This document shows, piece by piece, positions 1-7,248 of a DNA stretch of 18,506 nucleotides. This DNA is from Actinomycetota bacterium (GTDB taxonomy: Bacteria; Actinomycetota; Acidimicrobiia; IMCC26256; PALSA-610), in the NCBI GenBank assembly GCA_030839005.1, contig JAUZEM010000320.1, forward strand, positions 1 through 18,506, written 5' to 3'. The notes beneath the pieces are model-generated. The model saw only the letters and a program-made list of their open reading frames with translations, was not told where the DNA came from and searched no databases. How positions within the stretch are numbered: position 1 is the stretch's first letter; every line of letters starts with the position of its first letter. The position numbers and the translations under genes are program-made.

Positions 1-77
1 TGGTGTTCGAGCGCGTTCCCGAGCCCGAACATCACAGCCGCCAAGAGGGCGAAGACGATGGCGAGCGGGCTCTGCAC
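1..77 (-). CDS. Partial N-terminus of a membrane protein, possibly DMT/EamA-type transporter
   Basis: Only the first ~26 codons lie in the window; the rest runs off the left edge. The translation opens with VQSPLAIVFALLAAVMFGLG, one hydrophobic helix right at the start, as in drug/metabolite (EamA-type) transporters of actinobacteria. I chose the GTG at 77 because GAGGAG (92-87) lies 9 nt upstream. In-frame GTGs at 86 and 119 are alternatives. The gene diverges from the VOC gene to its right. The family call rests on one helix and is an inference; any polytopic membrane protein could start this way. Confidence 0.45.
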   Translation of the reverse strand, partial: MQSPLAIVFALLAAVMFGLGNALEH

Positions 78-181
78 GAACCGCACCTCCTCGCCACCCG
101 GACCGAGTTTGCCGGTCACGCCACAATACGTCGGAGTTCGGACGGTCGATGCTGAGAGCCCGCACGTCTAGTGTTCCGCGC

Positions 182-697
182 ATGGCTGACGCGCGTAGGT
201 TCCGTATGGGCCGGCTCGACCATGTACACATCCGTGTGCCGGACAGAACCGAGGCTGCTACCTGGTACGCAGAGCACCTCGGGTTCGAACCGGTCGAGAA
301 GTACGACTTCTGGGCGACGGGCTTCGAAGGTGGTCCACTGCAAATCTCCGCCGATGGCGGAGCGACGACGCTGGCGTTGTTCGAAGCCGGCGACGGGCAC
401 CCGATGGTCGCTCAGGAGACTGGCGTGGCGTTCAGCGTCGACGCCGAGATGTTCATCTCCTTCACGCGGTCGCTGCCTGGTGAGATCAACAGTCCACTCG
501 GTCGACCGCTCGTCCCGAACGACGTGATCGATTTCGACATGTGTTGGGCCTTCGATCTCGCGGACCCCTGGGGCAACCAATACGAGCTCAACTGCTACGA
601 CTACGACCGGATCAAGACCGATCTCATCGAGCCCGATGGGATCGCCGCCGTTCGCTACTGGCCACGTGAGTTGTACGAGGAGTACGCCAAGAGCTGA
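182..697 (+). CDS. VOC-superfamily (glyoxalase/bleomycin-resistance fold) protein
   Basis: Encodes about 171 residues with vicinal-oxygen-chelate hallmarks. An opening strand carries a potential metal-ligand His (LDHVHIRVPD), followed by the helix ATWYAEHLGF. A second module ends in DPWGNQYELNC, the usual D-P-x-G-N-x-x-E-L closing motif with the metal-ligand Glu. Members include dioxygenases, lyases and resistance proteins, so the substrate cannot be named. The start is uncertain: ATG at 149, 182 and 206 are all in frame. The fold begins just after 206, which also has a weak AGG upstream; 182 is a compromise. The next gene starts 47 nt downstream on the same strand, so co-transcription is possible. 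No broken or missing fold element is seen. Confidence 0.8.
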   Translation: MADARRFRMGRLDHVHIRVPDRTEAATWYAEHLGFEPVEKYDFWATGFEGGPLQISADGGATTLALFEAGDGHPMVAQETGVAFSVDAEMFISFTRSLPGEINSPLGRPLVPNDVIDFDMCWAFDLADPWGNQYELNCYDYDRIKTDLIEPDGIAAVRYWPRELYEEYAKS

Positions 698-744
698 TGA
701 AGATGGCGAGCAGTCAGGTTGCGAACGCCAGTTAGGGTGACTCC

Positions 745-1506
745 GTGGAGGAAATCCTGACCGCGCTGGCGTCGCAGCACAGCGAACTCGCTGAAATTGT
801 CGATGGGTGCACGAACGACGACTGGGAACGCCCGACGCGATGCGTTGGCTGGGACGTTGCCTCGGTCCTTGCGCACCTCGCACTCACCGACGAGTTCGCT
901 ACGGCAAGTGCGCGCGGCGAGCTCGATCGTTATGGCGACGGCGTTCTCGGTAGCCGTGAACACCAGACTGTCTCGGTCGATGCCGCGGCCGCCGCACAAG
1001 TCGATGCGGAGCGAGGCGCAGGCGGCGACGCGATACGACAACGTTGGCACGACGCGTCCGCAACCATGCGCGTCGCGCTCCAAGCAGGCGATCCTCATCA
1101 GCGCGTCACGTGGGTCGCCGGCAAACTCTCACTGCAAACCCTCGCGACCACGCGACTGTCGGAGTGTTGGATCCACACCGGCGACATCGCATCCGCGCTC
1201 GGCATCTCACTCCCGCCGACTGATCGATTGCGCTACATCGCTCGGCTCGCGTCGCGGACACTCCCGTACGCCTTCGAACGGGCCGACATGACCATGAACG
1301 GCCCGGTCGCGCTCGAGCTGATCGGACCAAACGGCGAACAATGGCGCTTCGATCCCGATCGGCCTGCGCTCACGACGATTCGAGGCTCCGCCGCCGAGTT
1401 CTGCGATGTCGCAGCCCGTCGCGTCGAACCGGCCGAAACCGATCTCGTCGCCACCGGCCCCGACGCGGCCGGCGTGCTCCAACTCGTGCGCACTTACGCG
1501 CTGTAG
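745..1506 (+). CDS. Maleylpyruvate isomerase (MDMPI)-family mycothiol-dependent enzyme
   Basis: 253 residues with a DinB/MDMPI four-helix bundle at the N-terminus and a C-terminal extension. The metal-site pattern is visible: His44 in VLAHLALTDEF, and Glu140 and His144 in SECWIHTGDIAS. This H...E-x3-H arrangement matches the zinc triad of mycothiol-dependent maleylpyruvate isomerase. The helix-1 motif TRCVGWDVASVLAHL is also typical. The family uses mycothiol as a thiol cofactor, fitting an actinobacterium. Most paralogues are not true maleylpyruvate isomerases, and no gentisate-pathway genes flank this one, so the actual substrate is unknown. The start is GTG, with AGGG 10 nt upstream (AGGGTGACTCC before GTG). 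Confidence 0.85.
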   Translation: MEEILTALASQHSELAEIVDGCTNDDWERPTRCVGWDVASVLAHLALTDEFATASARGELDRYGDGVLGSREHQTVSVDAAAAAQVDAERGAGGDAIRQRWHDASATMRVALQAGDPHQRVTWVAGKLSLQTLATTRLSECWIHTGDIASALGISLPPTDRLRYIARLASRTLPYAFERADMTMNGPVALELIGPNGEQWRFDPDRPALTTIRGSAAEFCDVAARRVEPAETDLVATGPDAAGVLQLVRTYAL

Positions 1507-1548
1507 TCGAACGCGGTCGCCGAGCGTGGAGCGGCGATACTTCCGAGC

Positions 1549-2432
1549 GTGTGGATTTCACCGGTACCGCTTGATGTCGAACTGCGGGACGCGTACCTCC
1601 GCCGGCTCGGCCTGGACGCCGAGCCGCCGTCGGTCGAGGCGTTGCAGCAACTCCACCGCCGCCAGGTGGAACGCGTCCCGTACGAGACCATGTGGATACA
1701 TGCGGGCGAAGCATGGGGCATCGACCCGCTCGAATCAGTGAAGCGCGTCGCGCGACATGGTCGCGGCGGGTACTGCTACCACTTGAACGGCGCGTTGGGT
1801 GCGCTGTTGCGGTCACTCGGCTATGCAGTCAGCGGGCATGTCGGAGGTGTCCACGGTCCGGCTGGGCCGGACGCGGAGTCGGCGGGTAACCATCTCGTCC
1901 TCATGATCAGCGACCTGCCGACGGATGAGAACCCTTCGGGCAGTGGTATGTCGATGCCGGGCTCGGTGATGCGTTACACGAGGCGTTGCCGCTGCTGGCA
2001 GGCGTGCACGAGCAGGAGCCGTTCCGTCTGGTGCTCGACGAACCCCAAGACCGCGACGGTGAGTGGCATTTGACGCATGACCCGGCGGGCGGGTTCGCCG
2101 GCATGAGTTGGAAGACGACCGATGCGGAACTGGGCGACTTCGCGACCAAGCATCAATGGCTGTCGACGTCGCCCGACTCGGGCTTCGTGCAAGTCGCCAT
2201 GGCCGAGCGCCGCGACGCCAGCGGCGTCGACGTCATACGCGGGCTCGTCCTGACCCGCATCGGTAACGGCGCCGGATCGCGCGAACCGCTGACCGAACGA
2301 AACGAGTGGTTCGCAGCGCTCGCCGACGTCTTCGATCTTCGCTTCGACGGCAGCACACCGGAAACGCTCGACCATCTCTGGAACCGGGTCCTTGCCGGAC
2401 ACCACGCGTGGGAGGCCGCCGGTCGACCGTGA
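1549..2432 (+). pseudogene. nat: Arylamine N-acetyltransferase, split by a single-base frameshift
   Basis: Two reading frames together give one complete arylamine N-acetyltransferase, the enzyme that moves acetyl from acetyl-CoA to arylamines or hydrazines. The first frame holds the catalytic Cys (about residue 76, in GRGGYCYHLNGAL) and His (about 115, in GNHLVLMI), and reaches LPTDENPSG. The expected continuation WYVDAGLGDALHEALPL, with the catalytic Asp, is in the next frame from 1944 and runs to the TGA at 2430-2432. Restoring one base between GGC (1939-1941) and AG (1942-1943) rejoins them, giving a Gly-x-Trp-Tyr-Val-Asp stretch as in family members. Everything else looks intact: the whole triad, length near the usual 275-295 residues, no other stop. 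The break is therefore either very recent or a consensus error. The start is GTG at 1549, 42 nt after the previous gene. Unrepaired, translation would end at 2073 without the Asp. Confidence 0.85.
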
Positions 2433-2500
2433 CCCGGAGTTCCCGTCCAGCCGTTACGAACAAGCCGAGGCGATCACTCCCGGTTCACGCGCGCAGACGC

Positions 2501-2917
2501 CTACTCGGCGCCGACGACCTTGAAGTCCTTGCCGACGAAGACGTGGTGCGGCCAGTTGACGCCGATCATGTGGACGTTGTATTCGCCGTCGCTCAGCAGC
2601 ACGACCCGGTTGACGGTGCCTCCCGGGTAGGCGGCCAGCGCCGCGGCCTTGGCCTTGTCCGCGGCTGTTCCTGTGACGATCGTGCCCGTCCCGGGACTGA
2701 AGTTGGCCGGAACCTGACCGACTGTCTTGGACGCGCCGGTTTGACCGGGCTGGAACGGGATGACCTTCGGCGCGTTGGCCGCGTTCGCCGTAGCTGACGC
2801 GCCGTTGTTCGAGCTCGCATCGGCGATCGCATAGCCACCGATCGCAAACGCAATGGCTGCGGCCGCGATCGACATTGTGAGCTTTCCCTTGTTCAAAATT
2901 TTGTGCTTGACGTTCAT
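2501..2917 (-). CDS. Small exported PepSY-like domain protein
   Basis: 138 residues. After a short basic start (MNVKHKILNKGKL) comes one hydrophobic segment, about residues 14-34 (MSIAAAAIAFAIGGYAIADA). This is a signal peptide or anchor, so the protein acts outside the membrane. A low-complexity N/A/G linker follows. Residues about 78-138 resemble the actinobacterial PepSY-like repeat: GTAADKAKAAALAAYPGGTV, then a strand-rich part ending VFVGKDFKVVGAE. PepSY domains are often linked to inhibition of secreted peptidases or to envelope sensing; the role here is unknown. I chose ATG 2917 because the export signal begins just after it, although the frame stays open upstream. The ribosome site is weak (AAGG about 11 nt upstream). 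The gene converges on the nat pseudogene. Confidence 0.7.
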   Translation of the reverse strand: MNVKHKILNKGKLTMSIAAAAIAFAIGGYAIADASSNNGASATANAANAPKVIPFQPGQTGASKTVGQVPANFSPGTGTIVTGTAADKAKAAALAAYPGGTVNRVVLLSDGEYNVHMIGVNWPHHVFVGKDFKVVGAE

Positions 2918-3242
2918 GGTGGTCCGTGCCTTGCATCGTTGGATTCGTTGTCGCTGCCAGTATGCGATCAGACCATGAGGGCCCCCTGGCAAGAGCCGAA
3001 GAGTCAGCCTGTGAACGTTCAAGAAGTCGGTAAGAAGGTACGAAGCACGGTCGGAGGCTGAGACCGCGGCGACGCGCGATCCGCGGGGCGAACGTCGGAC
3101 TCGTGGCCGCCGCGCTTGTCGCCAGTGCCGTCGCGATCGCATGCAACGCCGAAAAACGCCCGGAGGCCTGACGCGACTGAGGGATGTCACGCCTGCGCGT
3201 GGCATCCCTCAGTCGATGTAGGAGCGGGTGGACCCGCTCTTG
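2918..3242. other. Non-coding gap between the PepSY-like gene and the surface-protein gene
   Basis: About 325 bp with no convincing gene. It holds the strong hairpin at 3174-3215 and the upstream region of the PepSY-like gene, where I could not find a well-spaced -35/-10 pair. On the plus strand a short open stretch (3058-3171, CTG or GTG start) encodes a basic then hydrophobic peptide ending VASAVAIACNAEKRPEA. It looks like a tiny signal or lipoprotein leader and ends two bases before the hairpin. I do not call it a gene. Confidence 0.5.
3174..3215 (-). terminator. Strong 19-bp hairpin, probable terminator of the surface-protein gene
   Basis: Positions 3174-3192 pair with 3197-3215 across a four-base loop (CTGC). 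The 19-bp stem has one G-U wobble (3187/3202). It begins 28 nt beyond the stop of the 1235-residue gene on the minus strand. No T-run follows at once; the nearest minus-strand TTTTT is about 16 nt further (around 3153-3157). It could also end plus-strand transcripts or stabilise the 3' end of the mRNA. Confidence 0.65.
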
Positions 3243-6200
3243 CTAGTGCTGCGCGGCCCGGCGCCGGCGCCGGCTCATGGCCATCGTCCCGCCCGCCATC
3301 ATGAGCACGAGCGCGAGTGCCGCGAGTGCGCCTGCGCTCGAACCAGTGAACGGCAACGGCCCCGGCGGCGGCGGTGGTGTCGGGGCGATCGTGGTCGACG
3401 TCGACGTGGTCGTCGTCGTCCCCTGAATGACGACCGACGACGGTGCGATGACCGAGATGGTCGCGGTCGCGTGGACCGGTGTGCCGTTCGTCGTCGACGC
3501 AGTCGCCGTGTTCGGGTAGTCGCCGACACTCGCGCTCGTCGTCGCGCTGGTGACGTGCACCGACGCCGACGCACCAGGAGCGAGGTCGCCGAACGCACAC
3601 GCAAGCGTCTGGTTCGGAGCCGAGCCGGTGATCGAGCAGGTCCCCGGACCGGCGTAGGCCGGGTCGATCGACCAGCTCACACCGGCGTGTCCGGGCAGCG
3701 GATCCGAGAGGGTCGCCGAACGGGCGATCCCCGTGCCGGCAGCCTTGCTGTTGGCGACGTTGATCGTGAAGCCGATCGGATCGCCGGCCGTGACCTGCGC
3801 CGCGTCCGCGACCTTCGTGATCGACAGCGCCGGCGGTTGCACGACGATGGTCGCCGACGAGTCGACCGGCGGGTGGTTGTCCGCGGTCGCTGTCGCCTTG
3901 TTGGGATACGTCCCGCCGCTCGCCGCGGTGGTCGTGCTCGCGATGTGGACCGAGTTCGACGCACCCGGTGCCATGTCACCGAACGCGCAGTTCAGCGTCT
4001 GGCTGGGCGCCGAGCCCGAGATCGAGCACGTTCCGGCATCGGCGTAGGCAGGGTTGATCGCCCAGCTGACACCGTCGCCGGCCGGCAGCGGGTCCGACAG
4101 CGTCACCGCCTTCGCGGTGCCCGTTCCTTCCGCACCCGAGTTCGACACCTTCACGGTGAACCCGATCGGGTCGCCCGTGCTCACCGGCGACGCGTCGGCC
4201 GTCTTCAGGATCGCGAGGTCCGGGCAGTTCACCGTCTCGGATGCCCGAGCCGGCTCCACCACCGAGTTGTTGGTCGCCTCGATGGTCGCCTCGTTGTCGT
4301 ACGTCGCGCAGCTCGTGAACGACGTGGCCGCCGTCAGATGCACCGTCAGGCTCGTGTCCGCGGCCATGCCGATCGGCTGACCCACCAGCGTCAGCTGCTG
4401 GGAACCGTCGGCACCCGTGATCGCGAACGACGACGCGTCGCCGAACGAGTTGTCGATCGTCCAGTGCACCGGCGTATCCGCGTTGCCACCCGGCAGCGCG
4501 TCCGTCAACGTCACGTCAGTCGCGTTCCCGGGGCCCGGGTTCGAGACCGTGACCTTGAACCCGATGGACGATCCGGCCGAGACCGGCACCTCATGATCCG
4601 CGGTCTTGACGATCGCGAGGTGCGGGCAGTCGACGGTCTCCGTCGCCAACTGGTGATCCGAACCATCGTTGGCGGTTGTGACCGTTGCGGTGTTGTCGTA
4701 CGTCGCGCAGCTGGTGCTCGACGTCGCCGCCGTCACATGCACCATCAGGCTCGCGCCCGCGGCCATGCTGATCGGCTGACCCGCCAGCGTCAGATGCTGG
4801 GAACCGTCGGCACCCGTGATCGCAAACGACGAGGGATCGCCGGTCGTGCCGTCGATCGTCCAGTGCACCGGTGTGCCCGCGTTGCCACCCGGCAACGCAT
4901 CCGTCAACGTCACACCCGACGCGTTCCCGAGTCCGGGGTTCGACACCGTGACCGTGAACCCGATCGGCGTTCCCGCCGACACCGGTCCCTGATGATCCGG
5001 AGTCTTGTTCACGTCGATGCGTGGGCAGTTCACCGTCTCCAACGCCTGATGCGAATCCGAACCGTCGTTCGAGGTGGTGACCGAAGCGGTGTTGTCGTAC
5101 GCCGCGCAGCTCGTGCTCGACGTCGCCGCCGTCACGTGCACCATCAGGCTCGCGCCCGACGCCATGCTGATCGGCTGACCCGCCAAGGTCAGATGCTGGG
5201 AACCATCGGCCCCCGTGATCGCGAACGCCGCCGGATTTCCGGTTGAGCCGTCGATCGTCCAGTGCACCGGTGTCGCCGCGTTGCCACCCGGCAACGCGTC
5301 CGTCAGCGTCACACCGGCCGCGGTACCGAGGCCGGAGTTCGACACCGTGACCGTGAACCCGATCGGCGTTCCCGCCGAAACCGACACTGCATCCGCGGTC
5401 TTGTTCACATGGATGACCGGCGGGGAGACGGTGAGCACCTCGGCGCCACACGCACTCGCGACGCCGTTGTTCTGACCGCCCGAGGCGGTATCGCCGCTAT
5501 ACGTGGCCGTCCAGTAGTAGGTGCCCGCCGCGAGAGGCGTGATCGCGTCGGACGTCGGAAGGACCAGATTGCCGTTTACCGACGAACCGTCGATCGTCTT
5601 GGTGCTCGTGCTGCCGACCTGCGTCGTGCAGTTCGCGTCGGAGAAGAGCTTGTACTCGACCGTGCCACCCACGTGCGCGGCCGCACCGTGCAAGGTCGCG
5701 GTGTCGGTGACACTCGCGCCGAGCCCGACCGTGATGTTCGCGCCCGACGTCACGCCTGCCGACGCCTGCGAGGTGGTGATGGTCGGCGACTTGCAGTTCG
5801 AGAACGCCACCGGTCCCGCGAAGTCCTTCAGGACCGAGGTGAACGAGGGTGACGAGCGGGTGTGCGGCAAGAAGGTGCTGATGCAACCGGTGAAGCCGGC
5901 CGCGGTGAGGTCGATGCCGCCTTCCATGAACGCGTTGGCGAGCAGCGTGGGCGTGCCCGTGCCGCTGCCATCGCGGCAGACCCAGCCACCGCACGTGATG
6001 TTGGCGGCGTTCACGCCGAACGAGGAGACCGAGTTCGACACGGCGACGTATTGGGGATCGCCGCTGCCCGGATTGCCGTTGGCGGCCGGGTCACAGATCG
6101 TGGCGTCCTTGGCGGCGTCGTAGCCGGCGGTACCGGGCGCCTTGCCGTTGCACGACCACGAGTACAGCTGGTAGCCGCTGAGGGCACCACCGTTCGTGAA

Positions 6201-6950
6201 GTCGGTCGACAGGAGCAAGTCCCGCTGGGTGCGGTGGCCGCTCATGGTGCCGGCTGCGCACGGGTTCGGAATGTTGAGTGACGCCTGCAGGAACTCGAAG
6301 TCGATGTGGCTGGACCCGTTGTTCACGATGCGCTCGCCGCCGAAGAAGACCTCGTTGGCGGACGCCGTGTTGTGCGAGATCGCGTAGACGTTGGACACGT
6401 CGTCCTTGGGCGGGTTGTTCCCCGACGTTCCGTAGGTGAACGTGTTCAGCTGGCCGTTGTTGGTCTCCGAACCGGCTCCGGCGAACGTCGTCGGGTCGCC
6501 GTTCACCGTGGCACCGCCGCACGAGAACGAGTCACTCGAGAGCGGGTCGGCCATGAACGCGCTGGAGTCCATCGTCCCGGACGCCTTGAGCGCGAGCCCG
6601 GCCGCGGTCAGGCCCGGCGCGGTGGGAGGCTTCGTGCTCCCGTTGTAGACGCCGCCGTCGAAGAGTCCTTGCGACCCCGCCCGCGACCAAGTGCTACCGA
6701 CCACGTTCGACGACGTGAGCGCGCCGTTGTTGGCCCAGTCGACCAATCCGGCCGCCGACGTCGCGACGTCGTGATTCTGGTAGTCGAAGAAGTTCGTGGA
6801 GAGCGCCGCGGAGGCGGGTTGCACCAGCGCGGGTACAACGGCCTGACCGACGACCAAGGTCGTGCTCAGTGCGGCGAAAAGAAGTCGCGGCGTACGCCGC
6901 GACAGCATTGAGGTGCGCGCGAAGCGCGTGATCCATGACTGCCCACCCAC
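3243..6950 (-). CDS. Large repeat-built surface protein with LPFTG wall anchor
   Basis: 1235 residues. Residues 1-48 are a long basic-then-hydrophobic signal peptide, cut probably after PASA. Residues 49-390 are a secreted domain of unknown function, rich in Asn/Gly/Ser with scattered Cys (CGGWVCRDG at 320-328). Residues 390-508 look Ig-like (GTVEYKLFSDANC, YYWTATYSGD). Residues 511-1168 hold five DUF11-type repeats, each with the core KTAD...GxPIGFTVxVSN...LTDxLP. A Thr/Pro stalk (1169-1198) leads to LPFTG (1199-1203), a hydrophobic helix and RRRRR, the classical sortase signal. It should therefore be linked to the cell wall; no sortase gene is in the window. DUF11 repeats usually act as stalks in adhesins and S-layer-like proteins; the binding target is unknown. 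The start is GTG with GGGAGG six bases upstream. A promoter lies at 7093-7065 and a hairpin follows the stop. It appears to be a single-gene transcript. Confidence 0.85.
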   Translation of the reverse strand: MGGQSWITRFARTSMLSRRTPRLLFAALSTTLVVGQAVVPALVQPASAALSTNFFDYQNHDVATSAAGLVDWANNGALTSSNVVGSTWSRAGSQGLFDGGVYNGSTKPPTAPGLTAAGLALKASGTMDSSAFMADPLSSDSFSCGGATVNGDPTTFAGAGSETNNGQLNTFTYGTSGNNPPKDDVSNVYAISHNTASANEVFFGGERIVNNGSSHIDFEFLQASLNIPNPCAAGTMSGHRTQRDLLLSTDFTNGGALSGYQLYSWSCNGKAPGTAGYDAAKDATICDPAANGNPGSGDPQYVAVSNSVSSFGVNAANITCGGWVCRDGSGTGTPTLLANAFMEGGIDLTAAGFTGCISTFLPHTRSSPSFTSVLKDFAGPVAFSNCKSPTITTSQASAGVTSGANITVGLGASVTDTATLHGAAAHVGGTVEYKLFSDANCTTQVGSTSTKTIDGSSVNGNLVLPTSDAITPLAAGTYYWTATYSGDTASGGQNNGVASACGAEVLTVSPPVIHVNKTADAVSVSAGTPIGFTVTVSNSGLGTAAGVTLTDALPGGNAATPVHWTIDGSTGNPAAFAITGADGSQHLTLAGQPISMASGASLMVHVTAATSSTSCAAYDNTASVTTSNDGSDSHQALETVNCPRIDVNKTPDHQGPVSAGTPIGFTVTVSNPGLGNASGVTLTDALPGGNAGTPVHWTIDGTTGDPSSFAITGADGSQHLTLAGQPISMAAGASLMVHVTAATSSTSCATYDNTATVTTANDGSDHQLATETVDCPHLAIVKTADHEVPVSAGSSIGFKVTVSNPGPGNATDVTLTDALPGGNADTPVHWTIDNSFGDASSFAITGADGSQQLTLVGQPIGMAADTSLTVHLTAATSFTSCATYDNEATIEATNNSVVEPARASETVNCPDLAILKTADASPVSTGDPIGFTVKVSNSGAEGTGTAKAVTLSDPLPAGDGVSWAINPAYADAGTCSISGSAPSQTLNCAFGDMAPGASNSVHIASTTTAASGGTYPNKATATADNHPPVDSSATIVVQPPALSITKVADAAQVTAGDPIGFTINVANSKAAGTGIARSATLSDPLPGHAGVSWSIDPAYAGPGTCSITGSAPNQTLACAFGDLAPGASASVHVTSATTSASVGDYPNTATASTTNGTPVHATATISVIAPSSVVIQGTTTTTSTSTTIAPTPPPPPGPLPFTGSSAGALAALALVLMMAGGTMAMSRRRRRAAQH
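3447..4223 (-). repeat. Two tandem ~390-bp repeats of a second DUF11 subtype
   Basis: Residues 910-1038 and 1039-1168 form a second repeat pair, 130 residues apart. They share GDPIGFTV/I, GTG.A...LSDPLP, PAYA..GTCSI.GSAP and CAFGDMAPGAS or CAFGDLAPGAS, and differ from the three upstream units, whose matching stretch is FAITGADGSQ. The gene therefore grew by two separate duplications of related modules. Confidence 0.8.
4224..5420 (-). repeat. Three tandem ~399-bp repeats inside the surface-protein gene
   Basis: Residues 511-642, 643-775 and 776-909 are copies of one ~133-residue DUF11 unit. Each contains VTLTDALPGGNA, TPVHWTID, FAITGADGSQ and AATS-TSCA-YDN in the same order. The DNA is also close: TCGATCGTCCAGTGCACCGG occurs at 5251, 4852 and 4453, exactly 399 bp apart. 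The first two units are most alike; the third is more diverged. Such similarity suggests duplication within the gene and makes copy number prone to change or to assembly collapse. Confidence 0.85.
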
Positions 6951-7248
6951 CGGGTGCCTCCCAATTACGGTAAAGGCCGGTCGAGCCCGCCCTTACAAAC
7001 GTGTCCCAGAAATGCGCTCGGGAATCCGAGACGCCACGTGCCCACCTACTCACTTAGAGTGGCAACTATACGAAGATATCCCCAGTTCGTCAAACAAATG
7101 CTCAAGATTTGGGCGCCAAAAGCCGACAAAGGCCCCGCTGGCCAGGATATGCCCTGTAGAACGCAATCGCCACTTGACGCAAAATCCGCTCGACGACCTC
7201 GGAAGCAGACGACCGTCGGGAGCGCAGGACCGGTCCGCGAGCGGACGC
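6951..7248. other. Intergenic region upstream of the surface-protein gene
   Basis: About 300 bp with no gene. It holds the leader of the surface-protein gene (ribosome site GGGAGG at 6962-6957; a small CTCGG/CCGAG hairpin near 7017-7030) and its promoter. A weak five-base-pair hairpin (7233-7246) lies just beyond the stop of the SCO6745-family gene. I see nothing else in 7121-7232. Confidence 0.5.
7065..7093 (-). promoter_or_regulatory. Sigma70-like promoter of the surface-protein gene
   Basis: On the minus strand TTGACG (7093-7088) and TATAGT (7070-7065) are separated by exactly 17 bp. Transcription would start near 7058, giving a leader of about 108 nt before the GTG at 6950. A 13-bp palindrome, TTTGGGCGCCAAA (7108-7120), lies 14 bp upstream of the -35 box and could bind a regulator. 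The surroundings are visibly more AT-rich than the rest of the window. Confidence 0.6.

Noticed and set aside
116..883. 255-residue minus-strand open frame opposite the VOC gene
   Set aside because: No motif and no ribosome site; it spans two plus-strand genes that match known families.
1936..1950. Programmed frameshift in the N-acetyltransferase gene
   Set aside because: No obvious slippery heptamer or downstream structure was seen, and family members are normally in one frame; a simple indel explains it.
3228..5246. 672-residue plus-strand open frame antisense to the surface-protein gene
   Set aside because: The translation is almost entirely Arg with scattered Asp/Gly, the signature of a GC-rich antisense shadow. 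It repeats every 399 bp because the sense gene does. No ribosome site or recognisable domain.
4224..5420. CRISPR-like or mobile repeat array
   Set aside because: The 399-bp repeats are in-frame coding units of one protein, with no spacers, cas genes or terminal inverted repeats.
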